From contig NC_053048.1 in NCBI RefSeq assembly GCF_003473485.1, forward strand, positions 47,256,255 through 47,320,254: a DNA stretch of 64,000 bases, written 5' to 3'. Below are positions 12,540-22,348 of this stretch, piece by piece (the stretch's first letter is position 1; each line of letters begins with the position of its first letter). Under the pieces are notes generated by a model. It saw nothing but the letters and a program-made list of their open reading frames with translations. It was not told where the DNA came from and made no database searches. Source of the stretch: Medicago truncatula. Lineage: Eukaryota; Streptophyta; Magnoliopsida; Fabales; Fabaceae. Made by a program: the position numbers and the translations under genes.

Positions 12540-12835
12540 ATAAATGGAAATTAAAGAGAAAATTGGTATGTTTGGCCCATAAATTAACTCATTTACTCTA
12601 CATCGTGAAAAATGCTTTCACATCTCTTGCGGTAAATTGATGCTTTTGGTGTGTATATTGCTTAAGCTATTCATACTTTTTGAACTACACAAATGAATGA
12701 TATGTCAATCATTCCATCAGAGTCAACAATACAGAGGTACTTGCATGATATGTAATCTCATTCCCTTTTGTGTATGTGAATATGGAATCGTTGTTCAATG
12801 TTAATAACTTAATATATGCATAGATGATTGTTTAA
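12540..12835. repeat. Duplicated downstream flank of the ankyrin/PGG paralogue
   Basis: Blocks here recur in order in 20805-21545: gaaattaaagaga, 'cataaattaac', 'gaggtacttgcat'-like, 'gtgaatatggaatcg' and catagatg. The other copy is longer because a MITE (20931-21184) and a SINE (21198-21339) interrupt it. The duplicated unit therefore included DNA beyond the gene. Confidence 0.75.
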
Positions 12836-13888
12836 AGTTGAGCAGCTAAGATATTAATTACCTCTACCCTCTTCTCCCCGGTGGCTACATGCAGCAATGC
12901 AGTGTTTCCAAACTTGTCAGGAAGCATGATTCTTGCAACATCAGCAGCAAGAAGCAACTTCACCACTTCACGGTTAACCCCTTTGACCGCCATATGAAGC
13001 GGAGATTGTCCTTTCTTATCAGTCCTTCGAGCAAGCTGCACGTCCTTCCCTAGCAATATCCTGACAGCATCAACATATCATTGGCGTGCAGCTAAATGGA
13101 GTGCACTCTTTCCATTGGATCTGGCTAACTCCAACTGACTAGGATCGCAAGATAGTAATTCAACAACATATGCATGCCCTCTTGTAGGAGCAGATACAAG
13201 AGGGGTTGCATTTGAGTGTGGAAAAGTCTTGATTAGCTCTGGATCATGGTCTAGCAGCAATTGCACAACATCTGCCACAATTCAAACAATATTTAATAAC
13301 AGTGTCTACAAAGAATTATCAATATCAAAATCATAACCTGACTCTGACTGTTTGGATAAACAACTTAAGCGCCTATTATATAAGTGATTATGGATAAGCA
13401 TTTTCTATAACGAAAAAATAAAATAAAGTTAAATTATTTTCATATAAGCTATAAACTGAAGGCATAAGCTATCCTAAAGAGCTTATGGAAATAAGCTGAA
13501 AACAGTTTATCGGCGTGTCATAAGTCGTATGTATAAGCTTTCCCAGATAGTCTCACAAGTGGTTATGTCAACAGATAAGTTCAAATAATCGAATCCAAAC
13601 AGGCCAATAATACTAAAGTAATCACAGTTATAACTTTTTTGGTAGAAATAATCACAATTATAACTAACATTGAAGAAATGTTTCTAATATATAAAAAAAA
13701 AGCATTATTTTTATATTTATACCTCGACAGTAGTGTAAGGAAGGAGCTCTTAGACGACATCAAAACATCCTTTCTCAGCAGCAGTAAACAAAGCGGTTGC
13801 ACTCAACCCATTGACCTCATTGAGAACGCATGACCATATGTCTGTGACCAACTTCAAACTCAACGCCACTGAGCGTTCCCATCAATTG
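12836..13888 (-). pseudogene. Broken ankyrin/PGG (ITN1-like) duplicate
   Basis: Minus-strand copy of the gene at 22349-24618. The exon-2 equivalent (about 12861-13272) keeps ankyrin repeats almost word for word (LLDHDPELIKTF, TDKKGQSPLHMAVKGVN). It has a TGA in place of the Gly codon after LHLAARQ (near 13078), one codon lost and one gained. Of exon 1 only about 13726-13888 remains; its 3' end and the whole N-terminal half are missing. Exon 3, with the PGG membrane domain, is absent: sequence jumps from the downstream flank straight to the end of exon 2 near 12833. It cannot make a working membrane protein. Confidence 0.88.
13348..13603. mobile_element. hAT-like MITE in the pseudogene's intron
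   Basis: The ends read ctgtttggataaac and, inverted, cctgtttggattcg, typical of a common legume MITE. The body includes 'gagcttatggaaataag'. A diverged copy sits at the same place in the intact paralogue (23856-24073), so the insertion predates the gene duplication. Inside it, 13619-13665 just downstream is a separate poly(T) micro-insertion. Confidence 0.7.
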
Positions 13889-14164
13889 ATCATCAATTAA
13901 TTGAATTAATTTCAAAATAAGTACTCCATAACAAAATAAATTAATTTCAAATACCAATGCCAAAACATTTGATTATAGAATTAAGTTGAATATTCAAACA
14001 GTTCTACGTAGTACACTTATAAGATTCACAAAACATTCCTGTAGAAGTCAAAATGCAGAAAATTAATTGAACTACACAATATCAAAATGCAGAAAATTCC
14101 TTCAAATGTAATGATAGGAGGAGATTCATAATACAGATGCATATACTTTTTAGCTCAAATAGGA

Positions 14165-14952
14165 TCAAGAGGAACTTGCTTCGACAACAGACTCAGCAGG
14201 TAAACCTTTAACTGTGATAGTAATATGACAAGTACGTTTTAGAATCTGGTTAGCCCGTCCTTGAGCTCGTGGTCTTGTTCTTTTCATAGTTCTGCCTTCA
14301 TTAACCTCAGCTTTACTAATAACTAAACTTGATTTGCTTAAACCCAAATTATTACTTGCATTAGCTCCAGCAGAGAACACAATCTTAAGAATGGTTTCGC
14401 AGGCGCGATAAGGCATGAGTTCCAAAATCATAAGTGTTTCTTCGTATGGACGTCCGCGAATTGTGTCGATTACTCTTCGAGCTTTGTCAGCAGACATACG
14501 AATGTGTTTCCCTACAGCAACAGCTTCTGCGTAGGATTTGTTGCTCTCCTGAACTGCATTAAATTAAAATGTATGTTAATTGATTTGCTATCATATGCAT
14601 CTAACTAAACAGATTAATTACTACATTAACAACAAATACATGATGAAATATTTTAACCTATTGTTGATATTTTAATCAAAGTTTGATTAAAATATTGAAT
14701 AGAATATACTAAAAAGCCTAAATAAGAAGAGAGTAAAAGAGTACCTCCGAATTGGGAAGAGGAAACGTGACAAGCGAAAGGGTTGTTGTTGTCGGGGGTA
14801 ACCGTTTTGAGGGAAATGCCATTGAAAGAGGAGGAGGAGGAGGGTATTTTGGGGAATTTGAGTAGGTTGGGGCGGAATTGAAATTGAGAAGCAAGTGCGT
14901 TATCGCGAACAGGAGGAGGAGGAAGGTTAATGGCGGTTAAAGAAAGAGCCAT
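14165..14952 (-). CDS. RPL22: Plastid ribosomal protein L22, nuclear-encoded
   Basis: Two exons, 14745-14952 and 14165-14553, joined GT/AG in phase 1; 597 nt, 198 aa. Residues 1 to about 65 ([13 protein letters not shown]..., Ser/Pro-rich, few acidic residues) are a chloroplast transit peptide. From [20 protein letters not shown] on it is bacterial-type uL22, with the conserved [15 protein letters not shown] and the end-loop motif [22 protein letters not shown]. The protein lines the exit tunnel of the plastid 50S subunit. In legumes rpl22 has left the plastid genome; the known pea gene likewise has an intron between transit-peptide and ribosomal parts, which matches here. Start chosen as the ATG that begins the transit peptide; an upstream in-frame ATG at 15009 would only add residues. 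Confidence 0.95.
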
Positions 14953-15366
14953 TGGAGGAAATTGGGAAGGAAGGAAGAAGATGAATGAAACGCTGAACGA
15001 ACACTTCAACTTTCTCAGCGATAAGATTGGAATTGGATGGATAAATGAAGTGTAGTTTTTTATTTTTTATTTTTTAGGGGAAATCAAGTGTAGTTTTTGA
15101 TTCCTCTCTATTTTCACTCATTCATAAAATTATTCCTTTCTTTTTAAAATACCCACATATTATGACCTTTAAGAAGTGGAATAACCATGAAAATATCAGT
15201 TTAAAAATTCAATTTAAATATAATATATCACAATTTTTAAGTTAAAAAAATATGAAAAAGGAATTAAAACTATGTGATTTTAAAATAGGACGACCAATTT
15301 TTAGGCATTTTTTTTATATAAATAAAATTGTCTCAAATAATAAATTAAGGATTCTTATAAGTTTTA
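14953..15366. other. RPL22 upstream region, no other gene
   Basis: AT-rich DNA between the RPL22 start and the MITE at 15367. No distinct TATA box chosen. Confidence 0.5.
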
Positions 15367-16331
15367 GACTGGTGCTAGTCACACTCCAAAAAAAACAAGT
15401 TACACCCCAGAATGACTAATATACCCCTAAGTTGAACATAAGTAAACTAAATTTACATTAACTTAAATTGAACATAAGTAAACTTAATTTACATTGAACA
15501 TAAGTAAACTAAATTTACATTAACCTAAATTGAATAAGTAAACTGAATTTACATACTGAACATAAGTAAACTTAATTTACATTAACCTAGATTGAGTAAA
15601 CTGAATTTACACTAACCTCTTATATCTAGATTGAATGTAAGTAAACTAAATTTACATTAACCTAGATTGAACATAAGTAAACTAAATTTACATTGACATA
15701 AGTAAACTAAATTTACATTAACCTAAATTGAACATAAGTAAACTGAATTTACATTAACCTAGATTGAACATAAGTAAACTGAATTTACATTAACATTGAA
15801 CATAAGTAAACTTAATTTACATTAACCTAGATTGAGTAAACTGAGTTTACACTAACCTCTTATATACATGTAAACTGAATTTACACTAACCTAGATTGAT
15901 TGAACGTAAAGTTAACTAAATTTACATTAACCTAGATTGAACATAATAAGTAAACTTAATTTACATTGACATAAGTAAACTAAATTTACATTAACCTAAA
16001 TTGAACATAAGTAAACTTAATTTACACTAACCTAAATTGAACATATCTCATACCAAAACAAACAATAAACAAATAGAAACTCATTGAAAATGAAATTCAT
16101 GAAATTCACTAATCTTTATGAATATAGTACAAATCAATAACAAAGATGTTGATTCAAATATTGGTTGCACATCTATGGTGATTTGTGGATGAAAGGGGGT
16201 AAGGGTTCAGAATGATCATAAAAGATGGATTTTTAAAAATTTACATGAAGAGGACAATTTTGGTATTATTGTAAAAATTTAAATAAATTTGGGTGTAACT
16301 AGTTTTTTTTGGGGTGTGACTAGCACCGGTC
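15367..16331. mobile_element. MULE-type MITE with internal minisatellite
   Basis: Terminal inverted repeats of about 43 bp (15367-15409 and 16289-16331) begin gactggtgctagtcacac / gaccggtgctagtcacac. They are flanked by a perfect 9-bp duplication, taagtttta (15358-15366 and 16332-16340), the size used by Mutator-like transposases. About 15430-16050 is a tandem array of roughly 18 units built on the near-palindrome gtaaactnaatttac plus attaacctagattgaacataa, about 36 bp each, with longer higher-order copies. No coding frame. Confidence 0.85.
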
Positions 16332-16340
16332 TAAGTTTTA

Positions 16341-17477
16341 TTTTGCACCATATTTATTTTTGTTTAAGACTTAAATGTGTGTTTGGTTGTCCAATAGATA
16401 GAGTTGATCTTGATAGAATTGATTTTAGTTAAATAATTTTGACTAAAAGTGATTTGTGTTTGAACTTAGCTATTAATTTAAAAATGAAATGAGATTCATA
16501 AAAAAACATCAAACAGATTTCGAATGTACCATAAACAACAACTAAGTTAGAGTAAATGTCATGATAAATCGAGAGTTGAATATAATTTTAATCTCTATAC
16601 AATTATATTTCTCTATAGCTATTGAAGAGATTGAAACGGTCAAAATAAGACGAATACATTTATCGATCAAGGGATAATTTTCTAACATTTTTGTTTTTCT
16701 TACTTTTTGATAAATAGATTTGTTTAAGATGGCTAAAAATATATTATTGAAGTAGCTTAAAATAAAATGCACTCAAATCATTTAAGATAAATAATTTTTT
16801 TTAGTGTAGCCAAAGCTACTCCATCCTCACAAGAGGTTCCGCCATTGCCTTAAAAATTGTCATATACAATAGGCTTAACAAGGTAACGCATCATCATAGT
16901 AACCAAATGCATATGCATATAATCATCATACTAATAAAAATACTTAAATTTTGACATTTTAGATTCCATATATTTGACAGCTCCTCACAAAAATCATGAC
17001 TATCCCGAAAAGATCCTAAGAAGAATGCAGTGGTTAATCAACCAATGAATCATCACCACAATTTTATTTGATAATAATTATTATCAAATAGTCTAAGAAA
17101 ACTTGAAGAAACACAGGACTGTTCCAGAAAATGTTCAGCATGAACATCATACAAGGTTCACCACTTTTCATACTCAAACTTCCATTAAAAACATACAAAA
17201 TCACTCTATAATAGTAAAAGATATCCATGACGATAGCAAAAATCAGAAAAATAAAGAATAAGATGGAGTAAACTTCTGATTCACTACTGTCTCTCTTTGA
17301 CTCGCTCTATAATTTCATTTCAAAATAAATAGATGACAAAAAAAATGGGATGCAAAGACCTATTATCAAAACACAATTAGCAATAGATATGCTTAACATC
17401 AAAGAAGGAAAATTAATCATCCTACGACTAAATCTAGTCATGTTGTCCATTACAACCTTTGGAGAAACAAAAATATC
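16341..17477. other. 3' flank of the DUF674 locus
   Basis: AT-rich DNA; the last few hundred bases are probably the 3' untranslated region of the minus-strand DUF674 gene. No other gene seen. Confidence 0.5.
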
Positions 17478-18388
17478 CTAGACTATTTGTAACATAGGGT
17501 CAATGTAGCATAGCAAACCATTTGTTAGTGCAGAATCTGAAGTCAAAGCGGCCTTCAATATGTTCAAACACTGCACCAACAAAACCATTAGAAATAGGCA
17601 ATAATGCATTCAATTATTATACCAAACACATAACAATGCATTGGTGATAGAGGTTTTGATTTTCTTACCTCTTTTAGCCCAAAAGTGACGGCCTTGTTCT
17701 TCACGTCATTTAGAGGAATCTCCAGAGACATCAAAAACTCGAAATCTGAAATTGGGCAAGATGGTTTGAAGACCAACTCATCTGTAACCAAAAAGGTTCT
17801 ATGTTCCTTTACATAACCTTGAGGATTTCCTTTAGATGGTATGGAATAATCGATTAAGCTCAGTTTTCTAACCTTTTTCTCAAGAATCTTGAATACATCG
17901 GTTATGTAAAATTCTCCATGGCCGATACTTTCTTTGAAGGTATTACCTTGATAATAACAATAATACGGCATCTTTTCTTCAATTTCCGAAATCTGGTTGC
18001 TTAACTTAAATTGACAGCCCATGCGTGGATTAATGAGCCACTTTTTTGAATCCATTGATCTCATATATCTGTCATCCAACTTAAGTATGCTATTGTATAT
18101 CAAATCCATATTTCCTACACAAGATTTCCCTTCTAATAAATGAATAACAGCTCCCAAAGGAAATGAGAGAAGGCTGAGTAAAAAATCAGCAAATTCTTTA
18201 CTCACTAGAGCATACAGAATTTTGTTTACAGATTTTTTTAAGACCAGTGTCACACTAAATTTGATGTCACTATTGTTTTTAACATCACAAGGGAAGAACC
18301 GTGACATTTCGAGGGTTGGTTTGTTTCCTAAAAGCCAATCTGTAAGAGAGGTTTGGGAAACCAAAGCGTGCTTTAGAAGTTCTAGTAC
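17478..18388 (-). CDS. DUF674 family protein, intact C-terminal exons
   Basis: Two exons, 17669-18388 and 17478-17570, with GT/AG borders and phase 0, encode 270 aa. The first starts VLELLKHALVSQTSLTDWLLG directly after an acceptor at 18389-18390. The second gives CLNILKAALTSDSALTNGLL and a stop. The repeated pattern VLELLK...LVS...LTD / LNILKA...LTS...LTN and the segment FADFLLSLLSFPLGAV are hallmarks of plant DUF674 proteins, whose function is unknown. No stop or frameshift interrupts these exons, but the 5' exons of the locus (19068-19815) are broken, so whether this is still expressed as a protein is uncertain. An internal start at Met (18364) is possible. Confidence 0.7.
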
Positions 18389-19067
18389 CTGTACAGCACA
18401 CTAATCAATATGAATTGATGACGAGGAAATTAAAAGAATGGTGTTTGTACGGTTAACACTTACCACCGACTTACTACTAGAATAGAATTTACTAAAGTAT
18501 CATGCTTAGGCATGACAAATAATTTAACAATCGCAACTATCAAACTAGAAAACAATGATGGCAAAACATGTCATGCAATTTTATTGAGCTAGTAGAGTAG
18601 ATAAGTTCGTCAAATTCATAACTCAATCAATTAACATTCAAACAATATTCTATCAATCTATGTTAGCATGCAATCATCACTTAATCAATGTATGTGATCT
18701 CCTGATTCTTCACGGCTAGCAGCAACAGCAAATCATAAAACAACAAACAACAACAACATTTTTCTATTGCAACCAACAATAACATCAACTGTTACATCAG
18801 CGAATAGCAACAACAAATTTTTAAAACAACTAATAGCAACAACAGTTTTCTATATGGCATTATATGAGGAACTCCAATTTAAATTAGACAACAGGACAAC
18901 CAAGATCATATGTGTATTTCCAATTAACACAACTTCATAATGACCCTTACATCCAACTATAACATGATTAATTTCATAATAAACTATATCCGTATATGAT
19001 GTTGGTTTCCTAACCTCATTTGGTCATTCAATTCCAAGTACAATTTTAAACATGTTCACAAGCATAC

Positions 19068-19815
19068 CTCAACGAACAAAAACACATACAATCTCCCTCT
19101 CACATATGAAGTCAAGAAAGTTAAATATTCTGTGGTGAGTGGATAAACAGCCAGATCAGCAGTAATGATAAAAGTGTTACCATCTCGAACAGATTCTTTG
19201 CCTAGATGTTTCGCAGCAACAACTATGATTTGCAGAAGCGCTCAGAAAAAAAGAGCAAGATTCCTTTTCAAGTTTTGAACAAAGAAAGTACTTGTAGGGC
19301 TCATTGTCATGGATATAAAGCTTAAGATAGTCGTGATAACATTGAGTCTCCTCTTTTGATGGAAATATCATTTGTTTGATCGTGTTGGTTGTGAAACACT
19401 CTCTATCTAGAGCTTTGACACTGGCATAAAATGTGTTCAGACAACCAAGTTGAATTGGCCACTCTCTATCAATCTTGCAATTGTTCCTAAAGGCAGCGTT
19501 AGGAAGCTAAAGAGAATGTCAACAAAATCTTTTCCAGCCTCGGCAAATATCACGTTGTTGGTCTCTTTGTCGATAAGAAGTTTCAACTCCACTGTTGCTT
19601 CAGTTGTAACAGCAACACCACCCCGCTTTGGTGTAACAACATCATTGTTATTGTTCTCACCACTTGCTTCAGCTGTAATATGACCCATGATAGAAGCAGC
19701 TATATATAGAAACACAAATTTACTATCAAAACTCAGAAAAATGGTAATAATGTAACATTAGCATTCGGTTGGCATACGACATTTATTAGGTCTATTTTAG
19801 GATACCTTGACCCAT
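19068..19815 (-). pseudogene. DUF674 N-terminal exons with two frameshifts
   Basis: A likely short first exon (ATG GGT CAA G, donor near 19803) is followed by a second (acceptor near 19673). The second reads EATVELKLLIDKETNNVIFAEAGKDFVDILFSFLTLPLGTIARLI, the standard N-terminal DUF674 module. Near 19460 the homology moves to another frame (IQLGCLNTFYASVKALDREC...YKYFLCSK). Near 19215 it moves again (HLGKESVRDGNTFIITADLAVYPLT). The exon ends at a GT donor (19067). With two shifts this part cannot give one protein; assembly errors would be the alternative. It lies 680 bp upstream of the intact C-terminal exons and belongs to the same locus. Confidence 0.75.
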
Positions 19816-20399
19816 AACAGTAACAGCGGCGGTGGATTGGTCCGTGACAAAGCGGCCAGACGGTGATAACGGGTGCTGGTTGGCGGTGATGGGGCGACGG
19901 CGAGAGGTATTTGCAGGATTTTTTAATTGTTTAATTTAGATTAGGGGATTTTAGAATTAATTGTAGGGGGATTGAAGATTTAATTTTCCCATCATGGAAT
20001 GTTGTTGCTTAGAATTTATTTACGTAAACCTATGGCAATATATCATTATTGATTTTGCAATATAAGTCGATTAAAAAGATAACTTAGTATTTTTATTTTT
20101 TATTGAAAGAGACTAGTCAATGTATTATTTGTGATACATCTCCATAGTGAAAAATATTTACACATCAATGAGATGAATTATGTTCAATACAAAAATTAAG
20201 AGTGATGATAACCCAATATAGATTGTGAAAATGCATAAAGAACTTTTCATATGGGTAAGAATAAGTTATTTGTCAATTTGATGAGACACTATCCATTTTA
20301 TTTTTGAGAGTTCATCCCTATGAAGTAGGATAATATATACTACAATGTTGGAGATTGAGTTTATACTATAGCTCGTATATTTAGAGGTTGAGTTCACTC
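19816..20399. other. Upstream of the DUF674 locus, no gene seen
   Basis: A GC-richer block at about 19820-19915 is probably the 5' leader of the DUF674 locus. The rest is AT-rich. Confidence 0.45.
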
Positions 20400-20763
20400 C
20401 CCTTTACTCAGTTGACGTTGGAGAGACTCTGAGTCTTAACTATGCTATTATTTTGGTTCATGATTTACAACTGCAAAATGTTAATTTTGATCATGATTCA
20501 AAGATGGTGGACTACTTTCATAGAGGTCGTAATGACATCGTGAAATTTAGGAGCATTCTTTCTTTGAAAACAAATTTGAGAGCATTCTCAAAGAATGTAA
20601 AATTTATTGTATTTACATCTACAAAACTATTATGTCAAGTTTAATCAAAAACAAGCAAATGAGGCCGCTCAAACTTTAATGTCAGTAGCCACATTATCAT
20701 ATTGCTCTCACCTTATATGGATGTACCACATGTATTAACACTTTGATTTCTAAGAAAATGCGC
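20400..20763 (+). mobile_element. LINE RNase H fragment
   Basis: The plus strand reads VHDLQLQNVNFDHDSKMVDYFHRGRNDIVKF, then in other frames QANEAAQTL and INTLISKKMR. These are blocks of the RNase H-like C-terminal domain of plant LINEs (LQNVNFELDSKMVVDYF, RRQANEVAHTLAR, TLISNEM). Frame changes show it is dead. Confidence 0.75.
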
Positions 20764-20930
20764 ATTTTCTCCTAAAAAATAATAAATAATCACGGTGTGT
20801 AAGTGGAAATTAAAGAGAAGCCGAGTATGTTTGGTGCATAAATTAACACATTTATTCTCTGATTCATGACATTTCACGGTCTTTGTTTTGTCTTTTTTGT
20901 TTTTTTTTATCTTATTGATAAAAATAAAAA

Positions 20931-21184
20931 GGCTTAATTGCACTTTTGGACCCCTATCTTTCTAAAAGTTGCGGTTATGACCCCCTAACTAATTTAAATA
21001 CAAAACAGCCCCCTATGTTTTGATTTTTTGGCAGTTTAGGGGGCCACGTGGCACCTCACTAATGGACTGGGGGTCCAAAACTGCCAAAAAATCAAAACAT
21101 AGGGGGCTGTTTTGTATTTAAATTAGTTAGGGGGCCATAATCGCAACTTTTGGAAAGATAAGGGTCCAAAAATGCAATTAAGCT
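20931..21184. mobile_element. 254-bp foldback MITE, MULE-type
   Basis: Near-perfect inverted halves: ggcttaattgcacttttgga at the left and its counterpart at the right, arms of more than 110 bp. A 9-bp duplication aaataaaaa flanks it (20922-20930 and 21185-21193). No coding. It sits in the downstream flank shared with the 12.5-kb duplicate, which lacks it. Confidence 0.85.
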
Positions 21185-21197
21185 AAATAAAAACGCT

Positions 21198-21339
21198 TGT
21201 TCCCATGATCTTAACTCAGTTGGTGGTAGAAATATTGCATAATATATGCAGAGACCATGGTTCGAACCCCTTACACCCCACTTTATTACATTTAAAATGT
21301 GTGAGCTCCAGCCACTATGTGAATTGATAAAATTAAAAA
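21198..21339 (+). mobile_element. tRNA-derived SINE
   Basis: Polymerase III boxes are visible: cttaactcagttggtgg (A box) and ggttcgaacccc (B box). The tail is A-rich. A 12-bp duplication aataaaaacgct flanks it (21186-21197 and 21340-21351), so it landed on the right-hand duplication of the MITE at 20931-21184 and is younger. Confidence 0.85.
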
Positions 21340-21351
21340 AATAAAAACGCT

Positions 21352-22348
21352 ATCACATCTCGCGTGGTGGATAGATGCTTTTATCCATTCCATAGTCTAA
21401 AATAAATAGGTACTTGCATTATATATATATTCTCATTCCTTCTGTGTGTGTGAATATGGAATCGTCGTTCTTCAAGTGTCCCATGCTAAATGCATGTTAA
21501 TATAGATGTTAATTCTGTGCTGAGGAAATAGGCATAGATGGTTGCTTTTTATTTGGGGTTGTATATAGCCGTATATATAAAATACACTATTTACAAGCCT
21601 AGTTTAGTCATGTAAGCTTTGCATCCAGTAGTGCATCCATACAATCATCATATGATTCAACTTTCATTAGATATAATTGGTTCTTTTTCATTGTGTCTCA
21701 TTTGAATCAACCAGTATCCCTTTATTCCTAGGAAGTGGCTTTGAGCTTTGCGTTCTCAAATTATGTCTGCTTACAAAACTATAAGCCACCCCATAACTAC
21801 TTACTTTATAGCAATTTGATTATTTGATCATCTTTCATCGTAGTTATAAATAATTAGAACGTTTGATGTTTGTCCTTAGGACTATTTATCAGCAATCAAT
21901 AATTTGACATGGTGTAAGTTTCAGAAGGCGTTAAAGGCGAGTTCCTCTTCTAAACAAGAAAGGAGTAGCTAGGAGATCAGGGATGTGGACCTCACTACAA
22001 GTTTCATCTCAACCGAAAGGAGCTAGTTCTTGTCCGGTTATGGCGCTTTCCTCCGCCTTTGACTACATCTGAAGAAACAAGCACAAAATATCAAGTTCAC
22101 AACATAAATGATAAACATTACAACTAACGGCTTGATGGAAAACCAACCTTTTAAGAAAATGTAACTGGCCGATTTGGCTCCCTTAGTTCTTTCGCTTTTA
22201 AACAATACCAAGAAGCCATTTACTTCCATAAAAGCCATCTTTTTTTCTCTATAAACAAAAGAAACCTTAGAGGTCCTTTTCAACGTCCGTCAAATAAAAA
22301 AGCATTGAACAAAAGCATCAAACTTACATTGTAAGTGCAAAGTGACTA
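21352..22348. other. 3' flank of the intact ankyrin/PGG gene
   Basis: Up to about 21545 it matches the flank of the pseudogene at 12.5-12.8 kb. Beyond that, 21546-22348 has no counterpart there. No other gene seen. Confidence 0.55.
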
